This document shows positions 1 through 11,305 of a stretch of DNA of 64,000 bases, piece after piece. The stretch covers positions 153,723,152 to 153,787,151 of the forward strand of contig CP136066.1 in the NCBI GenBank assembly GCA_032622095.1, in the 5' to 3' direction. Source of the stretch: Siphonodentalium dalli. Lineage: Eukaryota; Mollusca; Scaphopoda; Gadilida; Siphonodentaliidae. Position 1 is the first letter of the stretch; each line of letters starts with the position of its first letter. The position numbers were made by a program, and so were the translations under genes. Under the pieces are notes generated by a model. That model was not told where the DNA came from, did no database searches, and saw only the letters and a program-made list of their open reading frames with translations.

Positions 1-3000
1 CAGCCATCTTGGATTTTACTCTTTGTATGACTAAATCCTTTAGCACGGGCTACAGGTCCTACTTTTTGTCTGATCATCATAAAATTTGTCAAGAATGTTA
101 ATAATGACATGTAGATGGGAACGAGTCATTTTGGAGTCATTCGGCCAAAAAACATGGCTGCCAGCAGCCATCTTGGATTTTACTCTTTGTATGACTAAAT
201 CCTTTAGCACGGGCTACAGGTCGTACCTTTAGTCTGATCATCATAAAATTTGTCATGGCTGTTGAAATTGGAATGTAGATGGGAACGAGTCATTTTGGGG
301 TCATTCGGACAAAAAACAATGGCCACCAGTGGCCATCTTGGATTTCAAAATTCAAGCCATTAGCACGGGCCACAGGTCGTACTGTTCGTCTGATCATCAT
401 GAAATTTGTCATGGATGTTAATATTGACATGTAGATGGGAACGAGTATTTTGGGGTCATTTGGCCCAAAAACATGGCCGCCAGCAGCCATCTTGGATTTT
501 ACTCTTTGTATGACTAAATCCTTTAGCACGGGCTACAGGTCGTACCTTTAGTCTGATCATCATAAAATTTGTCATGAATGTTAATAATGACATGTAGATG
601 GGAACGAGTCATTTTGGGGTCATTCGGTCAAAAAACATGGCCGCCAGCAGGCATCTTTGATTTTACTCTTTGTATGACTAAATCCTTTAGCACGGGCTAC
701 AGGTCGTACCTTTAGTCTGATCATCATAAAATTTGTCATGAATGTTGATAATAACATGTAGATGGGAACGAGTCATTTTGGGGTCGTTCGGTCAAAAAAC
801 ATGGCCGCCAGCAGGCATCTTTGATTTTATTCTTTGTATGACTAAATCCTTTAGCACGGGCTACAGGTCGTACCTTTAGTCCGATCATCATAAAATTTGT
901 CATGGCTGTTGAAATTGGAATGTAGATGGGAACGAGTCATTTTGGGGTCATTCGGACAAAAAACAATGGCCACCAGTGGCCATCTTGGATTTCAAAATTC
1001 AAGCCATTAGCACGGGCCACAGGTCGTACTGTTCGTCTGATCATCATGAAATTTGTCATGGATGTTAATATTGACATGTAGATGGGAACGAGTAATTTTG
1101 GGGTCATTCGGCCTAAAAACATGAGGCCAGCAGCCATCTTGGATTTTACTCTTTGTATGACTAAATTCTTTAGCACGGGCTACAGGTCGTACCTTTAGTC
1201 TGATCATCATCAAATTTGTCATGGATGTTAATATTGACATGTAGATGGGAACGAGTATTTTGGGGTCATTTGGCCCAAAAACATGGCCGCCAGCAGCCAT
1301 CTTGGATTTTACTCTTTGTATGACTAAATCCTTTAGCACGGGCTACAGGTCGTACCTTTAGTCTGATCATCATAAAATTTGTCATGAATGTTAATAATGA
1401 CATGTAGATGGGAACGAGTCATTTTGGGGTCATTCGGTCAAAAAACATGGCCGCCAGCAGGCATCTTTGATTTTACTCTTTGTATGACTAAATCCTTTAG
1501 CACGGGCTACAGGTCGTACCTTTAGTCCAATCTTCATAAAATTTGTCATGGCTGTTAAAATTGGAATGTAGATGGGAACGAGTCATTTTGGGGTCATTCG
1601 GACAAAAAACATGGCCGCCAGCGGCCATCTTGGATTTCAAAATTTAATCCATTAGCGCGGGCCACAGGTCGTACTGTTAGTCTGATCATCATGAAATTTG
1701 TCATGGATGATAATATTGACATGTAGATGGGAACGAGTAATTTTGGGGACATTCGGCCTAAAAACATGGCCGCCAGCAGCCATCTTGGATTTTACTCTTT
1801 GTATGACCAAATTCTTCAGCACGGGCTGCAGGTCGTACCTTTAGTCTGATCATCATAAAATTTGTCATGGATATTAACAATGTCATGTAGGTGGGAACGA
1901 GTAATTTTGGGGTCATTCGGCCAAAAAACATGGTCGCCAGCAGCCATCTTGGATTTTACTCTTTGTATGACTAAATCCTTTAGCACGGGCTACAGGTCCT
2001 ACTTTTTGTCTGATCATCATAAAATTTGTCAAGAATGTTAATAATGACATGTAGATGGGAACGAGTCATTTTGGAGTCATTCGGCCAAAAAACATGGCTG
2101 CCAGCAGCCATCTTGGATTTTACTCTTTGTATGACTAAATCCTTTAGCACGGGCTACAGGTCGTACCTTTAGTCTGATCATCATAAAATTTGTCATGGCT
2201 GTTGAAATTGGAATGTAGATGGGAACGAGTCATTTTGGGGTCATTCGGACAAAAAACAATGGCCACCAGTGGCCATCTTGGATTTCAAAATTCAAGCCAT
2301 TAGCACGGGCCACAGGTCGTACTGTTCGTCTGATCATCATGAAATTTGTCATGGATGTTAATATTGACATGTAGATGGGAACGAGTATTTTGGGGTCATT
2401 TGGCCCAAAAACATGGCCGCCAGCAGCCATCTTGGATTTTACTCTTTGTATGACTAAATCCTTTAGCACGGGCTACAGGTCGTACCTTTAGTCTGATCAT
2501 CATAAAATTTGTCATGAATGTTAATAATGACATGTAGATGGGAACGAGTCATTTTGGGGTCATTCGGTCAAAAAACATGGCCGCCAGCAGGCATCTTTGA
2601 TTTTACTCTTTGTATGACTAAATCCTTTAGCACGGGCTACAGGTCGTACCTTTAGTCCGATCTTCATAAAATTTGTCATGGCTGTTAAAATTGGAATGTA
2701 GATGGGAACGAGTCATTTTGGGGTCATTCGGACAAAAAACATGGCCGCCAGCGGCCATCTTGGATTTCAAAATTTAATCCATTAGCGCGGGCCACAGGTC
2801 GTACTGTTAGTCTGATCATCATGAAATTTGTCATGGATGATAATATTGACATGTAGATGGGAACGAGTAATTTTGGGGACATTCGGCCTAAAAACATGGC
2901 CGCCAGCAGCCATCTTGGATTTTACTCTTTGTATGACCAAATTCTTCAGCACGGGCTGCAGGTCGTACCTTTAGTCTGATCATCATAAAATTTGTCATGG

Positions 3001-6000
3001 ATATTAACAATGTCATGTAGGTGGGAACGAGTAATTTTGGGGTCATTCGGCCAAAAAACATGGTCGCCAGCAGCCATCTTGGATTTTACTCTTTGTATGA
3101 CTAAATCCTTTAGCACGGGCTACATGTCCTACTTTTTGTCTGATCATCATAAAATTTGTCAAGAATGTTAATAATGACATGTAGATGGGAACGAGTCATT
3201 TTGGAGTCATTCGGCCAAAAAACATGGCTGCCAGCAGCCATCTTGGATTTTACTCTTTGTATGACTAAATCCTTTAGCACGGGCTACAGGTCGTACCTTT
3301 AGTCTGATCATCATAAAATTTGTCATGGCTGTTGAAATTGGAATGTAGATGGGAACGAGTCATTTTGGGGTCATTCGGACAAAAAACAATGGCCACCAGT
3401 GGCCATCTTGGATTTCAAAATTCAAGCCATTAGCACGGGCCACAGGTCGTACTGTTCGTCTGATCATCATGAAATTTGTCATGGATGTTAATATTGACAT
3501 GTAGATGGGAACGAGTATTTTGGGGTCATTTGGCCCAAAAACATGGCCGCCAGCAGCCATCTTGGATTTTACTCTTTGTATGACTAAATCCTTTAGCACG
3601 GGCTACAGGTCGTACCTTTAGTCTGATCATCATAAAATTTGTCATGAATGTTAATAATGACATGTAGATGGGAACGAGTCATTTTGGGGTCATTCGGTCA
3701 AAAAACATGGCCGCCAGCAGGCATCTTTGATTTTACTCTTTGTATGACTAAATCCTTTAGCACGGGCTACAGGTCGTACCTTTAGTCCGATCATCATAAA
3801 ATTTGTCATGGCTGTTGAAATTGGAATGTAGATGGGAACGAGTCATTTTGGGGTCATTCGGACAAAAAACAATGGCCACCAGTGGCCATCTTGGATTTCA
3901 AAATTCAAGCCATTAGCACGGGCCACAGGTCGTACTGTTCGTCTGATCATCATGAAATTTGTCATGGATGTTAATATTGACATGTAGATGGGAACGAGTA
4001 ATTTTGGGGTCATTCGGCCTAAAAACATGAGGCCAGCAGCCATCTTGGATTTTACTCTTTGTATGACTAAATTCTTTAGCACGGGCTACAGGTCGTACCT
4101 TTAGTCTGATCATCATCAAATTTGTCATGGATGTTAATATTGACATGTAGATGGGAACGAGTATTTTGGGGTCATTTGGCCCAAAAACATGGCCGCCAGC
4201 AGCCATCTTGGATTTTACTCTTTGTATGACTAAATCCTTTAGCACGGGCTACAGGTCGTACCTTTAGTCTGATCATCATAAAATTTGTCATGAATGTTAA
4301 TAATGACATGTAGATGGGAACGAGTCATTTTGGGGTCATTCGGTCAAAAAACATGGCCGCCAGCAGGCATCTTTGATTTTACTCTTTGTATGACTAAATC
4401 CTTTAGCACGGGCTACAGGTCGTACCTTTAGTCCAATCTTCATAAAATTTGTCATGGCTGTTAAAATTGGAATGTAGATGGGAACGAGTCATTTTGGGGT
4501 CATTCGGACAAAAAACATGGCCGCCAGCGGCCATCTTGGATTTCAAAATTTAATCCATTAGCGCGGGCCACAGGTCGTACTGTTAGTCTGATCATCATGA
4601 AATTTGTCATGGATGATAATATTGACATGTAGATGGGAACGAGTAATTTTGGGGACATTCGGCCTAAAAACATGGCCGCCAGCAGCCATCTTGGATTTTA
4701 CTCTTTGTATGACCAAATTCTTCAGCACGGGCTGCAGGTCGTACCTTTAGTCTGATCATCATAAAATTTGTCATGGATATTAACAATGTCATGTAGGTGG
4801 GAACGAGTAATTTTGGGGTCATTCGGCCAAAAAACATGGTCGCCAGCAGCCATCTTGGATTTTACTCTTTGTATGACTAAATCCTTTAGCACGGGCTACA
4901 GGTCCTACTTTTTGTCTGATCATCATAAAATTTGTCAAGAATGTTAATAATGACATGTAGATGGGAACGAGTCATTTTGGAGTCATTCGGCCAAAAAACA
5001 TGGCTGCCAGCAGCCATCTTGGATTTTATTCTTTGTATGACTAAATCCTTTAGCACGGGCTACAGGTCGTACCTTTAGTCTGATCATCATAAAATTTGTC
5101 ATGGCTGTTGAAATTGGAATGTAGATGGGAACGAGTCATTTTGGGGTCATTCGGACAAAAAACAATGGCCACCAGTGGCCATCTTGGATTTCAAAATTCA
5201 AGCCATTAGCACGGGCCACAGGTCGTACTGTTCGTCTGATCATCATGAAATTTGTCATGGATGTTAATATTGACATGTAGATGGGAACGAGTATTTTGGG
5301 GTCATTTGGCCCAAAAACATGGCCGCCAGCAGCCATCTTGGATTTTACTCTTTGTATGACTAAATCCTTTAGCACGGGCTACAGGTCGTACCTTTAGTCT
5401 GATCATCATAAAATTTGTCATGAATGTTAATAATGACATGTAGATGGGAACGAGTCATTTTGGGGTCATTCGGTCAAAAAACATGGCCGCCAGCAGGCAT
5501 CTTTGATTTTACTCTTTGTATGACTAAATCCTTTAGCACGGGCTACAGGTCGTACCTTTAGTCCGATCTTCATAAAATTTGTCATGGCTGTTAAAATTGG
5601 AATGTAGATGGGAACGAGTCATTTTGGGGTCATTCGGACAAAAAACGTGGCCGCCAGCGGCCATCTTGGATTTCAAAATTTAATCCATTAGCGCGGGCCA
5701 CAGGTCGTACTGTTAGTCTGATCATCATGAAATTTGTCATGGATGATAATATTGACATGTAGATGGGAACGAGTAATTTTGGGGACATTCGGCCTAAAAA
5801 CATGGCCGCCAGCAGCCATCTTGGATTTTACTCTTTGTATGACCAAATTCTTCAGCACGGGCTGCAGGTCGTACCTTTAGTCTGATCATCATAAAATTTG
5901 TCATGGATATTAACAATGTCATGTAGGTGGGAACGAGTAATTTTGGGGTCATTCGGCCAAAAAACATGGTCGCCAGCAGCCATCTTGGATTTTACTCTTT

Positions 6001-9000
6001 GTATGACTAAATCCTTTAGCACGGGCTACAGGTCCTACTTTTTGTCTGATCATCATAAAATTTGTCAAGAATGTTAATAATGACATGTAGATGGGAACGA
6101 GTCATTTTGGAGTCATTCGGCCAAAAAACATGGCTGCCAGCAGCCATCTTGGATTTTACTCTTTGTATGACTAAATCCTTTAGCACGGGCTACAGGTCGT
6201 ACCTTTAGTCTGATCATCATAAAATTTGTCATGGCTGTTGAAATTGGAATGTAGATGGGAACGAGTCATTTTGGGGTCATTCGGACAAAAAACAATGGCC
6301 ACCAGTGGCCATCTTGGATTTCAAAATTCAAGCCATTAGCACGGGCCACAGGTCGTACTGTTCGTCTGATCATCATGAAATTTGTCATGGATGTTAATAT
6401 TGACATGTAGATGGGAACGAGTATTTTGGGGTCATTTGGCCCAAAAACATGGCCGCCAGCAGCCATCTTGGATTTTACTCTTTGTATGACTAAATCCTTT
6501 AGCACGGGCTACAGGTCGTACCTTTAGTCTGATCATCATAAAATTTGTCATGAATGTTAATAATGACATGTAGATGGGAACGAGTCATTTTGGGGTCATT
6601 CGGTCAAAAAACATGGCCGCCAGCAGGCATCTTTGATTTTACTCTTTGTATGACTAAATCCTTTAGCACGGGCTACAGGTCGTACCTTTAGTCTGATCAT
6701 CATAAAATTTGTCATGAATGTTGATAATAACATGTAGATGGGAACGAGTCATTTTGGGGTCTTTCGGTCAAAAAACATGGCCGCCAGCAGGCATCTTTGA
6801 TTTTATTCTTTGTATGACTAAATCCTTTAGCACGGGCTACAGGTCGTACCTTTAGTCCGATCATCATAAAATTTGTCATGGCTGTTGAAATTGGAATGTA
6901 GATGGGAACGAGTCATTTTGGGGTCATTCGGACAAAAAACAATGGCCACCAGTGGCCATCTTGGATTTCAAAATTCAAGCCATTAGCACGGGCCACAGGT
7001 CGTACTGTTCGTCTGATCATCATGAAATTTGTCATGGATGTTAATATTGACATGTAGATGGGAACGAGTAATTTTGGGGTCATTCGGCCTAAAAACATGA
7101 GGCCAGCAGCCATCTTGGATTTTACTCTTTGTATGACTAAATTCTTTAGCACGGGCTACAGGTCGTACCTTTAGTCTGATCATCATCAAATTTGTCATGG
7201 ATGTTAATATTGACATGTAGATGGGAACGAGTATTTTGGGGTCATTTGGCCCAAAAACATGGCCACCAGCAGCCATCTTGGATTTTACTCTTTGTATGAC
7301 TAAATCCTTTAGCACGGGCTACAGGTCGTACCTTTAGTCTGATCATCATAAAATTTGTCATGAATGTTAATAATGACATGTAGATGGGAACGAGTCATTT
7401 TGGGGTCATTCGGTCAAAAAACATGGCCGCCAGCAGGCATCTTTGATTTTACTCTTTGTATGACTAAATCCTTTAGCACGGGCTACAGGTCGTACCTTTA
7501 GTCCAATCTTCATAAAATTTGTCATGGCTGTTAAAATTGGAATGTAGATGGGAACGAGTCATTTTGGGGTCATTCGGACAAAAAACATGGCCGCCAGCGG
7601 CCATCTTGGATTTCAAAATTTAATCCATTAGCGCGGGCCACAGGTCGTACTGTTAGTCTGATCATCATGAAATTTGTCATGGATGATAATATTGACATGT
7701 AGATGGGAACGAGTAATTTTGGGGACATTCGGCCTAAAAACATGGCCGCCAGCAGCCATCTTGGATTTTACTCTTTGTATGACCAAATTCTTCAGCACGG
7801 GCTGCAGGTCGTACCTTTAGTCTGATCATCATAAAATTTGTCATGGATATTAACAATGTCATGTAGGTGGGAACGAGTAATTTTGGGGTCATTCGGCCAA
7901 AAAACATGGTCGCCAGCAGCCATCTTGGATTTTACTCTTTGTATGACTAAATCCTTTAGCACGGGCTACAGGTCCCACTTTTTGTCTGATCATCATAAAA
8001 TTTGTCAAGAATGTTAATAATGACATGTAGATGGGAACGAGTCATTTTGGAGTCATTCGGCCAAAAAACATGGCTGCCAGCAGCCATCTTGGATTTTACT
8101 CTTTGTATGACTAAATCCTTTAGCACGGGCTACAGGTCGTACCTTTAGTCTGATCATCATAAAATTTGTCATGGCTGTTGAAATTGGAATGTAGATGGGA
8201 ACGAGTCATTTTGGGGTCATTCGGACAAAAAACAATGGCCACCAGTGGCCATCTTGGATTTCAAAATTTAAGCCATTAGCACGGGCCACAGGTCGTACTG
8301 TTCGTCTGATCATCATGAAATTTGTCATGGATGTTAATATTGACATGTAGATGGGAACGAGTATTTTGGGGTCATTTGGCCCAAAAACATGGCCGCCAGC
8401 AGCCATCTTGGATTTTACTCTTTGTATGACTAAATCCTTTAGCACGGGCTACAGGTCGTACCTTTAGTCTGATCATCATAAAATTTGTCATGAATGTTAA
8501 TAATGACATGTAGATGGGAACGAGTCATTTTGGGGTCATTCGGTCAAAAAACATGGCCGCCAGCAGGCATCTTTGATTTTACTCTTTGTATGACTAAATC
8601 CTTTAGCACGGGCTACAGGTCGTACCTTTAGTCCGATCTTCATAAAATTTGTCATGGCTGTTAAAATTGGAATGTAGATGGGAACGAGTCATTTTGGGGT
8701 CATTCGGACAAAAAACATGGCCGCCAGCGGCCATCTTGGATTTCAAAATTTAATCCATTAGCGCGGGCCACAGGTCGTACTGTTAGTCTGATCATCATGA
8801 AATTTGTCATGGATGATAATATTGACATGTAGATGGGAACGAGTAATTTTGGGGTCATTCGGCCTAAAAACATGGCCGCCAGCAGCCATCTTGGATTTTA
8901 CTCTTTGTATGACTAAATCCTTTAGCACGGGCTACAGGTCCTACTTTTTGTCTGATCATCATAAAATTTGTCAAGAATGTTAATAATGACATGTAGATGG

Positions 9001-9862
9001 GAACGAGTCATTTTGGAGTCATTCGGCCAAAAAACATGGCTGCCAGCAGCCATCTTGGATTTTACTCTTTGTATGACTAAATCCTTTAGCACGGGCTACA
9101 GGTCGTACCTTTAGTCTGATCATCATAAAATTTGTCATGGCTGTTGAAATTGGAATGTAGATGGGAACGAGTTATTTTGGGGTCATTTGGACAAAAAACA
9201 TGGCCACCAGCAGCCATCTTGGATTTCAAAATTTAATCCATTAGCACGGGCCACAGGTCGTACTGTTCGTCTGATCATCATGAAATTTGTCATGGATGAT
9301 AATATTGACATGTAGATGGGAACGAGTAATTTTGGGGTCATTCAGCCAAATAACATGGCCGTCAGCAGCCATCTTGGATGACTAAATTCTTTAGCACGGG
9401 CTGCAGGTCGTACCTTTAGTCTGATCATCATAAAATTTGTCATGGATGTCAACAATGACATGTAGATGGGAATGAGTCATTTTGGGGTCATTCAGCCAAA
9501 AAACATGGTCGCCAGCAGCCATCTTGGATTTTACTCTTTGTATGACTAAATCCTTTAGCACGAGCTACAGGTTGTACCTTTAGTCTGATCATCATAAAAT
9601 TTGTCATGAATGTTAATAATGACATGTAGATGGAAACGAGTCATTTTGGGGTCATTCGGCCAAAAAACATGGCCGCAAGCAGCCAACTTGGATTTTACTC
9701 TTTGTATGACTAAATTCTTTAGCATGGGCTACAGGTCGTACCTTTAGTCTGATCGTCATAAAATTTGTCATGGATTTTAACGATGACATGTAGATGGGAA
9801 CGACTCATTTTGGGGTCATTCGGCCGAAAACATGGCCACCAGCAGCCATCTTGGATTTTACT
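1..9862. repeat. 162-bp satellite array with higher-order repeat (pearl-like core monomers)
   Basis: About 61 head-to-tail monomers of 160-163 bp fill this stretch. Each carries the same landmarks: GATCATCATGAAATTTGTCA, GTAGATGGGAACGAGT, CATGGCCGCCAGCAGCCATC and TTTAGCACGGGCTACAGG. Monomer variants recur in a fixed order. The variant with 'cctactttttgtctg' falls at about 61, 2001, 3131, 4907, 6037, 7977 and 8943, giving spacings of 1940, 1130, 1776, 1130 and 1940. This is a 19-monomer block of 3070 bp, with one 18-monomer version of 2906 bp lacking the monomer seen near 740 and 6720. Copies one block apart are nearly identical; monomers within a block differ clearly. After about 8900 the order decays, as expected at an array edge. 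The 79- and 110-residue minus-strand ORFs here are by-products of the repeat. The array lies upstream of the first visible ACP6-like exon, so it is probably intronic. Confidence 0.95.
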
Positions 9863-9995
9863 TTTCTCTTCATGTCTTTTAACTAGTATTAGACATTCAA
9901 CTTTCCACATTCCTAATCGCTCCATTGACTGTACTGCATTAAATTATTCCCTTTCCAAGTTGAGCTACAGTGTCATTGACACTTTCATATTTTGG
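9863..9995 (+). repeat. right terminus of pearl/Helentron-like element
   Basis: Past the last monomer the sequence changes to a unique tail containing 'cacattcctaatcgctcc', 'attattccctttccaagt' and 'tgagctacagtgtcattgac'. The same tail ends the monomer arrays near 39100-39188, 43000-43070 and 59440-59530. The satellite is therefore the internal core of a dispersed element whose left end lies before this window. Confidence 0.8.
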
Positions 9996-10279
9996 GCCTA
10001 TGCTAATGATATGTCTTATTTATTATGCTGATAATTTCAAGGATCAATTATCAGTGGTGCAATGCTGATTACTAATAATTTTGTAATTAATTTTGAGGAA
10101 AAATAATTCACTTCAGCTTCTAAAATATACCCTTTGAAATTATTAGATCAATGGATCTCATAGATTGGGTTTTACATTTGGTTCAAATAGGGGCAGATAT
10201 AGGAGAATTAACCCATATATAGCGACTGTTAACTTCATGTGTTGATTTATAAGCTGAGTTTAGAACCACTTAATTGTGG
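9996..10279. other. AT-rich intronic stretch, nothing recognised
   Basis: No ORF with coding character, RNA gene or repeat relationship was seen. It lies between the satellite terminus and a dispersed repeat. Confidence 0.5.
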
Positions 10280-10690
10280 AGGTTGAAAATGGGAGGGGGG
10301 GTTCTGGTTTTGACCCCCCAACTTGCGTATTCAGTGGATAATATGTTGTAATTAGACCAACAAATGGCCACATTTAGAATATTTCTAACTTTATGAGGGG
10401 TGTCATGTTGGAAATTTCCAACAATTGGAGACCTTGAAGTGCCAGTTGTTAAATATAAAGTTTGGTCCTGTTGGGAGTCGACTGGCTATACGTCAGGGGT
10501 TTGCAGTTGGAAATTTCAAGTGAGCACCCTCTGCCCCCTGCCTGTCAAAGAAACCCCTCTAGCTATGTCCCTGTTTATAAGTTATATAACTGCCTGTTTT
10601 AAAGTAATTTGACAAGTACTGACCATTGTAGTCTTCAAAGTCCCAGTCTTCTCCGTTTTTAAAGTCAGCTGAGCACTCCACAGTCATTGA
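10280..10690 (+). repeat. dispersed repeat, copy 1 of 2 (with 16270-16680)
   Basis: Starts with a G-rich run and 'ttttgaccccc'. It shares an ordered set of blocks with 16270-16680: 'ggtgtcatgttgg', 'gaccttgaagtgccagttgt', 'tatgtccctgttta', 'ttgacaagtactgacc', and 'gtcttcaaagtcccagtctt' against 'gtagttccagtcttctc'. The two copies are diverged and have no shared ORF, so this is an old interspersed repeat of unknown class. The 70-residue ORF at 10400 lies inside it and has no counterpart at 16270. Confidence 0.6.
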
Positions 10691-10793
10691 CTGTCTTGTT
10701 AATGTACTTCTTGATAATATTAATTGTTTTAGGAGATAGGTATAAAATTTATCTTATTCCACATGAACCCACACATCAAAGTCCGTGTGTCCA

Positions 10794-11152
10794 AGCTGCA
10801 AATAGTGTGTCTGTCATTTGCAGAATGAGGTCCCCTGAGCAGCACACAGCAGGCTAGCATCACCAAATTCACCCTCTGTGGACCTCATTATACTTAGCCC
10901 TCATCTTCTGGGAAGTATATATAGTCTCAAATGAACATTATTTTTAGTTACTTTTCCCCCTCTGTTCAGTTTCTACATCCCCTAATTTGCAGAAAATAAA
11001 ATGCATAATCAAGGTGACTAATCTGTGAACATCACCAACTTTCAACTGGTGAACTTCAATCTGATCCTAGGTCTCCCAAAGCAGTTGCGGGATAGCGTCA
11101 CTAAATTCACCCTCTGGGGACCTCATTCTCCAAATGACAGGCACGCTGTTTG
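10794..11152 (+). mobile_element. CAAG-family hAT-like non-autonomous element, truncated copy
   Basis: Begins 'caagctgcaaatagtgtg', followed by 'ctgtcatttgcagaatgagg'. The mirror arm 'ctcattctccaaatgacagg' lies near 11122-11145. Internal family blocks such as 'cttctgggaagtatatatag' and 'gatcctaggtctccca' are present. The outermost right bases are lost. Family definition and target duplications are given at 18424, 30032 and 49267. Confidence 0.8.
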
Positions 11153-11173
11153 TTTACTTTTCCTTTATTTTAG

Positions 11174-11305
11174 GTCACATACAATCAAGATATATTAGGC
11201 ATCTCACCAGGTCATACACTGTTTAATTATCAGAAGACAAATTTAGATGGCGGGCCATGTTCAGAATCAGGACTAGAGGGGTATTACCATACCAAAGTCT
11301 GGAAG
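11174..11305 (+). CDS. ACP6: ACP6-like exon A (first in window)
   Basis: Acceptor 'tttattttag', donor 'gtaaga'; 132 bp, entered and left in phase 0. Encodes VTYNQDILGISPGHTLFNYQ, then KTNLDGGP... to KVWK. This matches the ACP6 region with FDYxxTNLxGGP and a tyrosine-rich stretch before GQL. The residues preceding it in ACP6 contain RHG, so at least one coding exon lies upstream, on the far side of the satellite. Confidence 0.88.

Noticed and set aside
290-8445. Repeated minus-strand ORFs of 79 and 110 residues
   Set aside because: They recur at satellite block spacing and read through parts of adjacent monomers; they have no domain and no support outside the repeat.
1-9862. CRISPR-like array
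   Set aside because: There are no unique spacers between short repeats; whole 162-bp units are tandem and the genome is eukaryotic.
9996-11173. Search for the RHG-containing upstream exon of the ACP6-like gene
   Set aside because: No splice-flanked frame with RHGxR or similar was found here; the exon must lie before the window.
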